64,000 bases of DNA from Christensenella minuta (GCF_003628755.1 NZ_CP029256.1:2871585-2935584), one strand, 5' to 3'. Counted from the stretch's first letter, positions 34,376-43,068 are shown. The notes: generated by a model not told the origin, from the sequence alone. Made by a program: numbers and translations.

Positions 34376-35245
34376 TCAAAGCATCCGCAAATATTCCTTT
34401 TTGTATGCCCTACGCCCCTCAAGGGCGTCCTTCAAAGCGCGGATCATGGCAGGACGGTCCTGGTTGAGCGTTCCGCCCAGCGGCACATAGTTTGACGCAT
34501 GGTTGCTGCGGAATATACTGCCCTCGCAATCCATATGCTCCAGCATGACCAGCGTTTCGCGGGCGGCCTCCTCCGGGGTCAAAACCTGGAAGCGTCCTTC
34601 CCTGACGTCAGCGCAAAGGGGCGTGCCCTCCTCCAGCATCAAGGTCAGCAGGCCGATATAATCGGGCTTCACCGTGGTGAATACCCTGCCGGTGCCGGCC
34701 GCGTGCTCCCGCCAAAGTTCTTTTCCGCCGAGACCGTTGACGGCTGTGATGGAAAGGAGGATTCCCGATTCCCTCACGCGCAGGCCGGCGGCGGTGATTT
34801 CCTCCGCCGTCACTCCCTTGCGGATGCGCCGGAGGACCTCGTTATTTCCGGATTCCAGGCCAAGGTAGACGATCCCGAGTCCCGCCGCCCGCAATTCTTT
34901 TAGCTCTCTGGCAGTCTTTTGCAAAATACTGCGCGGGGAACCGTAGACCGCCACGCGCGTACAAGCCGGGAAGAGCGTACGAATGTGGGAAAGGAGCGCC
35001 AATAATTTTTCGGACGGCAGGATGAGGGCGTCGCCGTCCGCGAGGAAAATACGCCGTACGCCGGGATAAAGCCGCGCCATTTCCGCAAGGTCCGCGAGGA
35101 CGTCCTCCACAGGGCGGATATGGAACCGTTTATCCTTATACATACCGCAAAATGTGCACCGGTTATGGGAACAGCCGATGGTTGCCTGCACGATTAAGCT
35201 GCGGGCCTCGCTTGGCGGACGGTAAACGCTTCCTTCATACTGCAT
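34376..35245 (-). CDS. Radical SAM protein
   Basis: Radical S-adenosylmethionine enzyme of 289 residues. The [4Fe-4S] cysteines are in GCSHNRCTFCGMYKDKRF near residues 24-32, spaced C-x4-C-x2-C, then IFLADGDALILP and YLGLESGNNEVLRRIRKG, which resemble the GGDPL-like and GxESG SAM-binding motifs of the superfamily. The start at 35245 (MQYEGSVYRPP) has AGGAGG eight bases upstream; the longer frame is not needed. The family occurs widely in Firmicutes without a defined reaction. It is downstream of divIC, separated by a terminator. Confidence 0.88.
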   Translation of the reverse strand: MQYEGSVYRPPSEARSLIVQATIGCSHNRCTFCGMYKDKRFHIRPVEDVLADLAEMARLYPGVRRIFLADGDALILPSEKLLALLSHIRTLFPACTRVAVYGSPRSILQKTARELKELRAAGLGIVYLGLESGNNEVLRRIRKGVTAEEITAAGLRVRESGILLSITAVNGLGGKELWREHAAGTGRVFTTVKPDYIGLLTLMLEEGTPLCADVREGRFQVLTPEEAARETLVMLEHMDCEGSIFRSNHASNYVPLGGTLNQDRPAMIRALKDALEGRRAYKKEYLRML

Positions 35246-35260
35246 AAATTTCCTCCTGTT

Positions 35261-35292
35261 AAAAAAACCTGCCGGCCATATGGCGGGCAGGC
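35261..35292 (-). terminator. Terminator of divIC
   Basis: On the reverse strand GCCTGCC...GGCAGG with an inner GGCC pair is followed by seven T (35,267-35,261). Confidence 0.78.
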
Positions 35293-35297
35293 GTTTC

Positions 35298-35669
35298 CTA
35301 TTCGCTTGGCTGTGCCGGTTGATCCGGCAAATCTGACGCTCCTGCGGAAGGCTCCGCCTCATCTGACGGAGCTGCGCTGCCGTTTTCCGGGAATACATAT
35401 TTCTTTTCCCCGGGTTTCAGCCATCCGAGGCGCTCACGCGCTTCGCGCTCCACATATTCGTCACTGCCGATATAATCCCGTTCGTTTTTGTAATAATCGA
35501 TCTCTTTGTTGAGGGCGTCCTGTTCTGCCAGCAATTGCTGCTGCTTGGTCTGCTGGGCCGCGAGGATCGTCTGCTGGTTAAAGAACGTCAAACTGGCATA
35601 CACGAGCACGCCCAGCAAAACAAACACCTTTATTCGATTGAAACGAAATGTTCTTTTTTTCTTTGCCAT
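35298..35669 (-). CDS. divIC: Septum formation initiator, DivIC/FtsB family
   Basis: Bitopic division protein of 123 residues: a basic cytoplasmic N-terminus (MAKKKRTFRFNR), one membrane helix (about 15-33), an extracellular coiled coil (about 35-65) and the conserved ERLGWLKPGEKKYVFPE, then an acidic Pro-rich tail. The start at 35669 has GGAGG seven bases upstream. It would act with FtsL and DivIB at the septum. Only the usual single-gene context is visible. Confidence 0.9.
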   Translation of the reverse strand: MAKKKRTFRFNRIKVFVLLGVLVYASLTFFNQQTILAAQQTKQQQLLAEQDALNKEIDYYKNERDYIGSDEYVEREARERLGWLKPGEKKYVFPENGSAAPSDEAEPSAGASDLPDQPAQPSE

Positions 35670-35779
35670 GGGCAAACCTCCGCCGATTATCTATAACATA
35701 TCATACTCCGGCGTGTTCTTCAAGCAAAATCCCTATAAACGGCTGCCGGGCGGACGAATCTTAAATTTTTACAAAAGTG

Positions 35780-35808
35780 TTTAAAAAGTATGAAGCAAGT
35801 GCTATAAT
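35780..35808 (+). promoter_or_regulatory. Promoter of the DUF3048 lipoprotein gene
   Basis: TTTAAA (35780-35785) and TATAAT (35803-35808) with a 17-base spacer, about 90 bases before the gene. Confidence 0.68.
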
Positions 35809-35898
35809 AATATCTGGTTTTGCAGACTAAATTCAGAAACTGCGAATGGGCCGTTCTATGCGGCCGAAGGGAAAACAAAAGGAAAGGTTCTGTATTTT

Positions 35899-37044
35899 AT
35901 GAAGAAAATTCTAATTGTAATGCTTGCGGTGCTTATGGCATGCAGCATATTTGCGGCTTGCTCCAAGCCGGCGGAGGAGGAGCCGTCCGTCCAGCCGACG
36001 GTGATCGCGGCGGAAACGCCGCAGCCTGCGCAGACGGCAAGCGCCACGCCGGATGCCGTCCCGACGGATATATCCCCCACAACGGGGCTTGAAGGAAATA
36101 CGGCGTATAAGCCGGTCATGGTGCAGATCGACAATGCGGATGCAGCCCGTCCGCAGACCGGGATCAGCTATGCGGATATCGTCTATGAGACGGACGTCGA
36201 CGGCAGCGATACGCGGCTTACCGCACTCTATAATGATGCGGTCAACGGCGTGGATGCCCCGGGTGAACTGACCGTCGGTCCAGTGCGTTCATCGAGGTAT
36301 TATCACCAGTGGATCCAGGAAGAATGGGACGCCCTTTATGTACATATGGGAGGCCCGGACCAGACGTCAAAGGATGAAACCGATATCTGGGGATCCAGCA
36401 GCGAGCATATCAAGCAGCGCATCAACGGCGCGGGCAAGCATGCGTCGAACGAAGGACTGTTCTTTCCTTTGAAGGACGGGCATTCTCAGTCGGAATATGC
36501 AGCCATCGACCTGATGAAAGCGCTCGACATTTACGATTACGAGCCGCAGGCGCTCCAGTCCTTCACGTTCTATCCGCAGCAGGATTATGCGGATCAGCCG
36601 GAAATTTCGGAAATCGGGCTGTATTTCTTCGGCAATAAAACGCCGCTCGCGTCTTATGAATACGACAGCTCCAGCGATAAGCTGCTCCGGTCCACGAGAG
36701 GAAAAGAGCATACGGATGCCGCGACGGGCGGCCAGCTCGAGGTGCAGAATGTGATCGTTCAGTTCGTGAACGATTCGGCAGCGGACGACGGACCGGGAAG
36801 CGACCGCAGGATCGTGGACGTAAAAGGTAGCGGCGACGCGCTGTTCGTGATCCACGGAAAGCTGATGAAAGGCACATGGGAGCGTCCGACGTACGACAGC
36901 GCGACTTCCTACAAGCTGGAAAGCGGGGAAGAGATTACGCTTGCGCCCGGGAACACGTGGATTTCCATGCTGCCTGCAGGCAAGGACGTAGCAGTTACCT
37001 ATGCCGATGGAACGGATGAAACGATCAGCGGGGAAGCGGAATAA
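35899..37044 (+). CDS. DUF3048 domain-containing lipoprotein (YerB family)
   Basis: Exported lipoprotein of 381 residues. The signal peptide ends in the lipobox FAAC (Cys21), followed by an acidic Pro/Thr-rich linker. The DUF3048 domain starts at PTTGLEGNTAYKPVMVQIDN and includes GPVRSSRYYHQWIQEEWDALYVHMGGPD near 125-155. The fold is found on the outside of Firmicute cells, function unknown. AAAGG precedes the ATG. It is monocistronic, with a clear promoter and terminator. Confidence 0.9.
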   Translation: MKKILIVMLAVLMACSIFAACSKPAEEEPSVQPTVIAAETPQPAQTASATPDAVPTDISPTTGLEGNTAYKPVMVQIDNADAARPQTGISYADIVYETDVDGSDTRLTALYNDAVNGVDAPGELTVGPVRSSRYYHQWIQEEWDALYVHMGGPDQTSKDETDIWGSSSEHIKQRINGAGKHASNEGLFFPLKDGHSQSEYAAIDLMKALDIYDYEPQALQSFTFYPQQDYADQPEISEIGLYFFGNKTPLASYEYDSSSDKLLRSTRGKEHTDAATGGQLEVQNVIVQFVNDSAADDGPGSDRRIVDVKGSGDALFVIHGKLMKGTWERPTYDSATSYKLESGEEITLAPGNTWISMLPAGKDVAVTYADGTDETISGEAE

Positions 37045-37059
37045 TTGCAGATCAAATAA

Positions 37060-37086
37060 AGGCCTCCGGCGGAGGCCTTTTTATTA
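37060..37086 (+). terminator. Terminator after the DUF3048 gene
   Basis: AGGCCTCC-GGC-GGAGGCCT, a perfect 8-bp stem followed by TTTTTATT. Confidence 0.88.
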
Positions 37087-37090
37087 TTGG

Positions 37091-37120
37091 TTGCGTAAAT
37101 AGCCGGATTTCATATATAAT
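37091..37120 (+). promoter_or_regulatory. Promoter of glnA
   Basis: TTGCGT (37091-37096) and TATAAT (37115-37120) with an 18-base spacer, about 30 bases before the start. No GlnR-type palindrome is seen. Confidence 0.65.
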
Positions 37121-37151
37121 AGTACTATCGTGAATTACGGAGGAAAAAAGA

Positions 37152-38483
37152 ATGCCCAAATATACCAAGGCGGAATTACATAAAATCATCGATGAAAATG
37201 ATATCAAGTTTCTGCGCCTGCAGTTCACCGATATCTTTGGAATCCTGAAAAATATCACGGTCATGACCTCGAAGCTCGACAGTATTATCGAGCAGGGATG
37301 CATGTTCGACGGTTCGTCCATCGACGGCTTTGCGCGCATCGAGGAATCGGATATGATGCTGATTCCGGACCTTGATACGTTTGAAATTTTTCCGTGGTCG
37401 AACCCCAAGGGACGCACCGCGCGGTTCATCTGCGATGTTTATATGCCCGACGGGACGCCGTATGAGGGGTGCCCGCGGCATATTCTAAAACGCCAGCTTG
37501 CCAAAGCAAAGGAAATGGGCTACACGATGGACGTCGGCCCGGAGTGTGAATTCTTTCTGTTCCACAAGGATGAGCATAATAAGGCAACGATCGAAACCAA
37601 CGACGACGGCGGGTATTTTGACCTTGCGCCCCTCGATATGGGCGGCGCGGCGCGGCGGGATATCTGTCTTGCCCTGGAGGAAATGGGCTTTGAGATCGAA
37701 GCGTCCCATCACGAATGCGCGGCAGGGCAGCACGAGATCGATTTTAAATACGGCGACGCGCTCAAAATGGCGGATGACGTTATGACCTTTAAGATCGTCG
37801 TCAAGCGTATCGCGCAGAACCATCACCGTCACGCGACGTTTATGCCCAAGCCGATTTACGGCATCGCCGGCAGCGGGATGCATATCAATATGTCCCTGTG
37901 CACAGGGGAGGGAAACGCATTCTGCGATAAATCCGACGAACTGGGGCTTTCCAAAGAGGCGTATGGTTTTATGGCGGGCGTCCTAAAGCATGCGCGCGGC
38001 CTGTCGCTGCTCACGAACCCGACGATCAATTCTTACAAGCGCCTTGTGCCGGGCTTTGAGGCTCCGTGCTATATTGCGTGGTCGGCAAAGAACCGCAGCC
38101 CGCTGATCCGCGTGCCGTTTGCGCGCGGCGCGGCGACCCGGATCGAAATGCGCAACCCGGACCCGACGGCCAATCCCTACCTCGCTTACGCGGGCGCGCT
38201 TGCGGCCGGGCTCGAGGGAATACGCGGGGGGCTTACGCCGCCGCCGCCGGTGAATAAGAATATTTATACCTTGTCGGAAGAGGAAAAGAAAAAGCATATG
38301 ATCCGCCGGGTCCCCCAGAACCTGTTCGACGCGATCAACGATTTTAAGGAAGATCCGCTGATGCGGGAAGTCCTCGGCAACGGGACGTATGAAAAATACC
38401 TCAAGGGCAAAAAGCAGGAGTGGGCCGATTACTCCACCTGCGTCCATGAATGGGAACGCCAGCATTACCTGACGAAATATTGA
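37152..38483 (+). CDS. glnA: Type I glutamine synthetase
   Basis: Glutamine synthetase of the GSI-alpha type, 443 residues, making glutamine from glutamate, ammonia and ATP. It has MFDGSSIDGF at 50-60, the GPECEFFLF active-site strand near 130, HHECAAGQHEID near 185-196, GSGMHINMSL near 240, the NPTINSYKRLVPGFEAPCYIAWS loop near 285-307 and NRSPLIRVP near 310. The adenylylation tyrosine region of the beta type is absent, as expected for Firmicutes. ACGGAGG precedes the start, and a terminator follows. Confidence 0.97.
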   Translation: MPKYTKAELHKIIDENDIKFLRLQFTDIFGILKNITVMTSKLDSIIEQGCMFDGSSIDGFARIEESDMMLIPDLDTFEIFPWSNPKGRTARFICDVYMPDGTPYEGCPRHILKRQLAKAKEMGYTMDVGPECEFFLFHKDEHNKATIETNDDGGYFDLAPLDMGGAARRDICLALEEMGFEIEASHHECAAGQHEIDFKYGDALKMADDVMTFKIVVKRIAQNHHRHATFMPKPIYGIAGSGMHINMSLCTGEGNAFCDKSDELGLSKEAYGFMAGVLKHARGLSLLTNPTINSYKRLVPGFEAPCYIAWSAKNRSPLIRVPFARGAATRIEMRNPDPTANPYLAYAGALAAGLEGIRGGLTPPPPVNKNIYTLSEEEKKKHMIRRVPQNLFDAINDFKEDPLMREVLGNGTYEKYLKGKKQEWADYSTCVHEWERQHYLTKY

Positions 38484-38489
38484 ATTGCC

Positions 38490-38520
38490 GCCGGTCCGTT
38501 TTTTTCGGATCGGCGTATTT
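38490..38520 (+). terminator. Terminator of glnA
   Basis: GCCGGTCCG (38490-38498) pairs with CGGATCGGC (38506-38514) with one wobble, then GTATTTTT. Confidence 0.75.
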
Positions 38521-38525
38521 TTATA

Positions 38526-38554
38526 TTGACAAATTGGCGGTTATCTACTAAAAT
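38526..38554 (+). promoter_or_regulatory. Promoter of tRNA-Glu
   Basis: TTGACA (38526-38531) and TAAAAT (38549-38554) with a 17-base spacer, 22 bases before the tRNA. Confidence 0.75.
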
Positions 38555-38576
38555 TATTAGTGCTATCGAAAAAGAT

Positions 38577-38651
38577 GGCCCCATGGTCAAGCGGTCAAGA
38601 CGTAGCCCTCTCACGGCTGAAACTCGGGTTCGATTCCCGGTGGGGTCACCA
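38577..38651 (+). tRNA. tRNA-Glu (anticodon CTC)
   Basis: A 75-base cloverleaf with acceptor GGCCCCA/TGGGGTC, anticodon loop CCTCTCA giving CTC, T-arm CGGGTTCGATTCCCG and encoded CCA. Confidence 0.95.
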
Positions 38652-38677
38652 TTTGTAGCCCAACTTCGGGCAACACG

Positions 38678-38708
38678 CCGCCAGCTTCATTGCTGGCGGT
38701 TTTTATTT
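38678..38708 (+). terminator. Terminator after tRNA-Glu
   Basis: CCGCCAGC (38678-38685) pairs with GCTGGCGG (38692-38699), followed by TTTTTATTTT. Confidence 0.85.
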
Positions 38709-38880
38709 TGCGAAAAGATCAGCCGGGAGATAAATATCGCAATCGCTTCCGTTTACTACGGCGCCGGAATAAAAGAAGTTAACAGCCTGTTTCTCTCTGC
38801 TTTTCCCTGGTTCCGTCAATATAAGCGTTTAGAGCGGGCATAAGCGTTTATGTTGAAATTATCGTGATGGGAAGGGAAAG

Positions 38881-39582
38881 ATGATGTTCATATTGATTCT
38901 GGGAATCGCCGCCATCAATTTGTTCGCGGTATTGCTCACTTTACTGCGTCCCAAGCTTTTTGGGGTGAAACTCTATAAACCGATGCTGAAGAACATGGGC
39001 CTGTCCCTGCTGCCGCTTTTGGTGCTGATTGCGACGATATTACTGATGGCTGCTGTTCTGCTTTATGTGAACACATTCTTAGGCTTTGTGACTGGGATCG
39101 CCGGGGTGGCCCTATGGCTGCTTCTTCTTCCGAATGCCGGGTACTTGGTTACGGAGCTTAACTTGAACCACCGGACGGTGGATAAAAAGGAAGTGCCCAT
39201 GTGGTATGATATTATCGCCGTGTTGTCCCTGGCCATGTCCGGCGTGATGAATACTCTGCTCAATGTGATGATGCTCCAGCTGATCTATGGGACAATCGTC
39301 CACCCGATCAACGCGTTCGACTTGGGGCTCGTCAACAATAGAAATCTCTGGATCATTATTTCCGTAGTTTTTCTGCTGATTAGCTTCGGCGTCTATATCG
39401 GGCGGTATCTGCGCTTCAACAGCTGGGATATCCTCAAACCACGGCGCTTTATCGGCATCCTGAAAAAACATTTCGCGCAGCCTGGAAAGGGAAAGGAACT
39501 GCTTGTGTTTATGGCCTGCTACACAGGCTTCTTTCTCATCATGTATCTGATCGTTATATGGCCGGTCCTTACGAAGGCGTAA
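38881..39582 (+). CDS. DUF1361 family membrane protein
   Basis: Integral membrane protein of 233 residues with six or seven hydrophobic segments. LPNAGYLVTELNLNHR near 87-102, the VPMWYDIIAVLSLAMSG stretch near 108-125, and RFNSWDILKPRRF near 183 are marks of DUF1361. Function unknown. GGGAAGGG lies before the start. It stands alone before a terminator. Confidence 0.85.
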   Translation: MMFILILGIAAINLFAVLLTLLRPKLFGVKLYKPMLKNMGLSLLPLLVLIATILLMAAVLLYVNTFLGFVTGIAGVALWLLLLPNAGYLVTELNLNHRTVDKKEVPMWYDIIAVLSLAMSGVMNTLLNVMMLQLIYGTIVHPINAFDLGLVNNRNLWIIISVVFLLISFGVYIGRYLRFNSWDILKPRRFIGILKKHFAQPGKGKELLVFMACYTGFFLIMYLIVIWPVLTKA

Positions 39583-39613
39583 GCAGGCGGCGGCGCATAG
39601 GCCTTCCGCACGA

Positions 39614-39648
39614 AAAAATCCGAACCTTTTCGAACGGTTCGGATTTTT
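39614..39648. terminator. Bidirectional terminator after the DUF1361 gene
   Basis: AAAAATCCGAACC (39614-39626) pairs perfectly with GGTTCGGATTTTT (39636-39648). Confidence 0.88.
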
Positions 39649-39697
39649 CTAATATACGCATACCCGGAGGATGCGATCAGTCCGGGGGAGGAGCGAA

Positions 39698-39722
39698 AAC
39701 CGCCCCTGCAGACAGGGCGGTT
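39698..39722 (-). terminator. Terminator of the reverse yjbQ/tpi operon
   Basis: On the reverse strand AACCGCCCTG pairs with CAGGGGCGGTT (one bulge) and ends in TTTTCG. It overlaps the yjbQ stop codon. Confidence 0.65.
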
Positions 39723-40215
39723 ATTCCCCGATCACCTGTACCTGGACCGTCCGTTCGCGCGGACGTGTGGTGTCAAAGTCAATGAAATATACGTAACCAA
39801 ACTCGCCGAGGTCCATCTGTCCGTCGATTAGCACGATGGTCTCGCTTCGCCCGACGAGAGCGGAACGGAGGTGCGCATCCGTATTATGGCAGCCCCGCGC
39901 ATCTTCGCCGTGCTCTTCTGCGAATTTCAGCGCCTTGGGGCCGGGATGCAGGTAAATACCCTCTCTGCTGCAGGCGGGGATCATATCTTCCATAACGTCT
40001 ACAAAATCCTGCTGCAGCGTCTCGAGGCCGGTCATCGACATATCAAACGCCGCCTCCTGCGTGATAACGCAGCAGGTCGTGTGGTGCGAATAAATAACGA
40101 CAATGCCGTTTTGGATGCCGGAACGCCTGGTTATTTCCCGGACAGGCTCCGTAACATTGGAAAACGTCGTAATATTGGGCCTGCCCTGCACCTTAAGTTC
40201 TTCACGGTAAACCAT
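39721..40215 (-). CDS. yjbQ: YjbQ (UPF0047) family protein, copy 1
   Basis: A 164-residue single-domain protein of the YjbQ/UPF0047 family, some members of which show weak thiamine-phosphate synthase activity. Conserved residues are VIYSHHTTCCVITQE near 40-55, the NTDAHLRSALVGRSE block near 110-125 with metal-binding His, and LGEFGYVYFIDFD near 137-150. It is the last gene of an operon that also holds a triose-phosphate-isomerase-like gene and a second YjbQ; two copies around an isomerase are unusual. The true reaction is not known. Confidence 0.9.
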   Translation of the reverse strand: MVYREELKVQGRPNITTFSNVTEPVREITRRSGIQNGIVVIYSHHTTCCVITQEAAFDMSMTGLETLQQDFVDVMEDMIPACSREGIYLHPGPKALKFAEEHGEDARGCHNTDAHLRSALVGRSETIVLIDGQMDLGEFGYVYFIDFDTTRPRERTVQVQVIGE

Positions 40216-40226
40216 AAGAATTCTCC

Positions 40227-40931
40227 TTACTGTTTATTGCCAATGAGGTCTTCGCCCGCCTGTTTTACGGAACGGACCATTTCGTCAAGCAGCGCATACG
40301 GGTCTTTGGAACGCAGGATACCCGATGCGGATCCGGCCGCCTGCGAACCTGCCATAATAAAATCATAAATTTGCTGCGCGGTCGTGATCCCGGCCGCCTG
40401 CTCCACCATGATATCCGGGCCGATCGCCTTCACCGCCCGGACGGCCTCCTTTACATAACTCATGTCGCTGGCGTTTTCCGTGCCGATTAATTCGCTTGGC
40501 TCCGGGTTGATAATGTCGGGATGCAGTTCGGCGATGGCGCACGCCTCGGCGATCGTATCCGCGCAGACAAAGGACAGCATATCCAGCTCATTTGCGCGGT
40601 CGATGCCCTTTTTGATGTGCGAAAGCGTCATGGGGCGCTCGCAGTGGTTGAGGACGACGCCCCGTGCCCCCGCCGCCTTGAGCGCCTCGGGAAGCACGTC
40701 GGCCATGCCGCGGCCGGGGCGAATTACATCCATATAAGGCGCGAGGACGACCAACCGTTCCGTGCCTTCCGCAATGCGGCGGATTTCCGTATAAGGCGCG
40801 ATAAACAACACGTCCACGTCATATTTTTTTGCGGCGTTGTCCGCAGCCTTTGCAAAGTTGTAAACATCGTCGCCATAGATATAATTTTTCACGCTGGTTT
40901 CAAAAAATGGTGTGCGGATTTTTGGCTTCAT
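40227..40931 (-). CDS. Triose-phosphate isomerase family protein
   Basis: TIM-barrel isomerase of 234 residues, short as in archaeal-type or sugar-catabolic TPIs. The catalytic set is readable: Lys in SVKNYIYG, His in VVLNHCERP and Glu in EPSELIGTEN, with a GSASGILRSKDP phosphate loop. The start at 40931 (MKPKIRTPFFE) has CAGGAG upstream; a longer frame is not needed. Because it sits with DeoR, SIS and YjbQ genes, it probably isomerises a sugar phosphate such as an erythrulose phosphate or glyceraldehyde phosphate from a dedicated pathway rather than serving glycolysis. This is inference. Confidence 0.85.
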   Translation of the reverse strand: MKPKIRTPFFETSVKNYIYGDDVYNFAKAADNAAKKYDVDVLFIAPYTEIRRIAEGTERLVVLAPYMDVIRPGRGMADVLPEALKAAGARGVVLNHCERPMTLSHIKKGIDRANELDMLSFVCADTIAEACAIAELHPDIINPEPSELIGTENASDMSYVKEAVRAVKAIGPDIMVEQAAGITTAQQIYDFIMAGSQAAGSASGILRSKDPYALLDEMVRSVKQAGEDLIGNKQ

Positions 40932-40972
40932 TCCAGTTTTCTCCTGATTCATATGTCTGCCGGGCGCGTAGA

Positions 40973-41473
40973 TCATTCGCCGATCACCGTAATTTTAACG
41001 GTGCGCTTGCGCCCGCGTACCTGGTCCCAATCGATGAAATATACATAACCGAACTCGCCGAGGTCCAGAGCTCCGTCTTCCACCTGGATGCTCTCGGAAC
41101 GCCCGAAGAAGCAGGAGCGCAAATGGGCGTCGGTGTTCAGGCTGGTCCAGGGTCCGGGCTCGCCTACGCTGTCGCCGAACTCGATGTGCTTGGGACCCGG
41201 ATGCAGGTACTGGTTCTCCACCCGGCAGGTGGGCACAAGCTGCTCCATAAGGTTACACAGGTCCTGCTGGAGGTATTCCAGGCCGAAGTAGGTCTTGTCG
41301 TGCGAGCATTCCTGGATCATGACCGAGCAGGTCGTATGGTGTGAATATACGGTAAGCAGGCCATTTTTGATACCGGATTTCGCAAGGATTTCCTTGATCT
41401 CTGCCGTGATGTTGTGAAAGGTGGGGTGCAGCCCTTCGGACTGGACGGCAATGCTGTCTTGATACATTTTCAT
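40973..41473 (-). CDS. yjbQ: YjbQ (UPF0047) family protein, copy 2
   Basis: A 166-residue paralogue of the protein at 39,721, with the same blocks: VYSHHTTCSVMIQEC, LHPGPKHIEFGD, NTDAHLRSCFFGRSE and LGEFGYVYFIDWDQ. The copies differ enough to be an old duplication or two acquisitions and so may act as a hetero-oligomer or on different substrates. GGAGAAT lies before the start. It sits between the SIS gene and the TPI-like gene. Confidence 0.9.
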   Translation of the reverse strand: MKMYQDSIAVQSEGLHPTFHNITAEIKEILAKSGIKNGLLTVYSHHTTCSVMIQECSHDKTYFGLEYLQQDLCNLMEQLVPTCRVENQYLHPGPKHIEFGDSVGEPGPWTSLNTDAHLRSCFFGRSESIQVEDGALDLGEFGYVYFIDWDQVRGRKRTVKITVIGE

Positions 41474-41515
41474 GATGGTATTCTCCTTTGGATTATGTTA
41501 ATAGGATTTTGCACT

Positions 41516-42112
41516 TTATCTTTGGTTCAAACGCTTGCCCACCGCTCCGCCGGGATGAACGACGGCAAATTTTTCATTTTGGTAATCCGTTGCCGATATT
41601 ACAGCGGCCTGAAGCGCGTCGAAGATCGCCGACAGGCTGATAAAGCTGGTCGTTCCCTGGCAGTTATACGGGTCCACTTCGCGGTTTACGTACATGCGAA
41701 GCACGATATCCGCATTCCTTGCGAGCGGGGAATCGAGGTCTTCCGTAACGGAGATCACGGTAACGCCCCGCGTTTTGCAGATATCGAGGATCGGCAGAAG
41801 CTCCTCCGTTTTGCCGCCCCTGGAGGCGAGCAGGATAACATCTCCTTCAAGCAGGAAGCCGGTGGCGCCGTGCACTGCCTCGGCGGGGGAAATGAAACGC
41901 GCGGGGCGTTCGACGCAGCACATCAGGTGGGCGAAATGCCGGCAGGCGATCCCGGAATGGCCGCATCCTGAGGCCGCGATCCGCTCCGCCCGGCACAAAG
42001 CCGCCACGGCTTTTTCAAATTCCGCCCCGTCGAGGAAGGAAAACGCCTGCGCGAGGCACTCCGATTCAATCGCAAAAGAATTTTTGACAATAGCCATTAA
42101 ATTAGGGTTCAT
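41516..42112 (-). CDS. SIS-domain sugar phosphate isomerase-like protein
   Basis: A 198-residue protein with one SIS domain, the fold that binds phosphosugars. ASGCGHSGIACRHFAHLM near 48-65 and LASRGGKTEELLPIL near 95-110 are the phosphate-binding parts, and HPGGAVGKRL near the C-terminus resembles KdsD/GutQ arabinose-5-phosphate isomerases. It lacks the CBS pair of those enzymes. AAGGAGAGG precedes the start. In the operon it may isomerise a sugar phosphate or sense it. Confidence 0.87.
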   Translation of the reverse strand: MNPNLMAIVKNSFAIESECLAQAFSFLDGAEFEKAVAALCRAERIAASGCGHSGIACRHFAHLMCCVERPARFISPAEAVHGATGFLLEGDVILLASRGGKTEELLPILDICKTRGVTVISVTEDLDSPLARNADIVLRMYVNREVDPYNCQGTTSFISLSAIFDALQAAVISATDYQNEKFAVVHPGGAVGKRLNQR

Positions 42113-42154
42113 AAGAAAACCTCTCCTTTTATATAGTTCCCGATCGGTCCGGGC

Positions 42155-42946
42155 TCAGCGGGAAACGTCCGGGACCAATACCTTAAGTCCGTTTGCCGAA
42201 AGCATTTCCTGCAGAGAAATATCCGGGGGCGTATTGGTGAAAATCCCGTCGATTTCGGACAAGCCGGCATAAGCGATCAGCGAGCACTGGTTGAACTTGC
42301 TGTTGTCGAGCAATACGTATTTGGCGTCCGAGCGCTCGATTACACGGGTGTTCAGGCTTGAAATATCGATCTGGTTGGAAGAAAATCCCGATTGTATGTG
42401 CATACCGTCGCATCCGAGGAAGCATTTCGTAAAATGGAAGGGAGAAAGGTACTTCTCTGTCAGCGGTCCGGAAAAATCCCGCCGCCTGTCGTTGTATTCA
42501 CCGCCGATCAGGTAGACCTTGCAGCTTGGGGAGGGGACGATAGCCTGCGTATTGGCGATGGAGTTTGTGATGATCCGCAGGGACGAAAATTCATTCTTTG
42601 CGATGCGGACGCTCAGGGCAAGCGCCATCTGGAATATCGTCGTGCCGCAGTCGAGGTAAATGGTATCCTCATCCATGACCGCCGCTGCCGCTAAACGGCC
42701 AATTTCAATTTTTTCCTGCTGAAATATCTTTTCCCTCTGTTCGAAAGAATAAGAGGGCGTGTTTTCCGCCAATTGTATCCCGCCGTAGTTGCGGACGACC
42801 TTCCCGGATTTTTCCAGGTCCGAGAATATCCGCCGTACGGTGGCCTCCGAGATTCCCAAGACATTCGCCGCTTCTCCGGTCGTCATACGGTTCGCGGATT
42901 GCAGCGCATTGAGAATATATTCTTCGCGAGATGCCTTTTTGTTCAT
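42155..42946 (-). CDS. DeoR-family transcriptional regulator
   Basis: Regulator of 263 residues: an N-terminal winged helix (RMTTGEAANVLGISEATVRRIFSDLEKSGKVVRNYGGIQL, about 19-58) and a C-terminal sugar-phosphate sensor domain with LDCGTT and IITNS. It heads the reverse operon SIS-yjbQ-tpi-yjbQ and is divergent from the UgpC gene. Two direct repeats between the promoters are good operator candidates. The effector is probably a phosphosugar of the pathway. Confidence 0.92.
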   Translation of the reverse strand: MNKKASREEYILNALQSANRMTTGEAANVLGISEATVRRIFSDLEKSGKVVRNYGGIQLAENTPSYSFEQREKIFQQEKIEIGRLAAAAVMDEDTIYLDCGTTIFQMALALSVRIAKNEFSSLRIITNSIANTQAIVPSPSCKVYLIGGEYNDRRRDFSGPLTEKYLSPFHFTKCFLGCDGMHIQSGFSSNQIDISSLNTRVIERSDAKYVLLDNSKFNQCSLIAYAGLSEIDGIFTNTPPDISLQEMLSANGLKVLVPDVSR

Positions 42947-42980
42947 ATCGGTGTCCCTCAGATTCGTTTTTTATAGATTT

Positions 42981-43008
42981 ATTATAGCACGGGAATGACA
43001 AAGGTCAA
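42981..43008 (-). promoter_or_regulatory. Promoter of the deoR operon
   Basis: On the reverse strand TTGACC (43008-43003) and TATAAT (42986-42981) with a 16-base spacer, some 35 bases before the DeoR start. Confidence 0.7.
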
Positions 43009-43015
43009 GCAAAAA

Positions 43016-43068
43016 AATGAAAGAAACGATCAAAAAATATAAAAAATGAAAGAAACGATCAAAAAAAT
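43016..43068. promoter_or_regulatory. Direct repeats, candidate DeoR operators
   Basis: AAGAAACGATCAAAAAA occurs at 43022 and again at 43051, 29 bases apart, each preceded by ATGA. The pair lies exactly between the divergent deoR and ugpC promoters. DeoR-family regulators commonly bind repeated A/T-rich sites with such GAAA cores, so one protein could control both directions. Confidence 0.6.
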
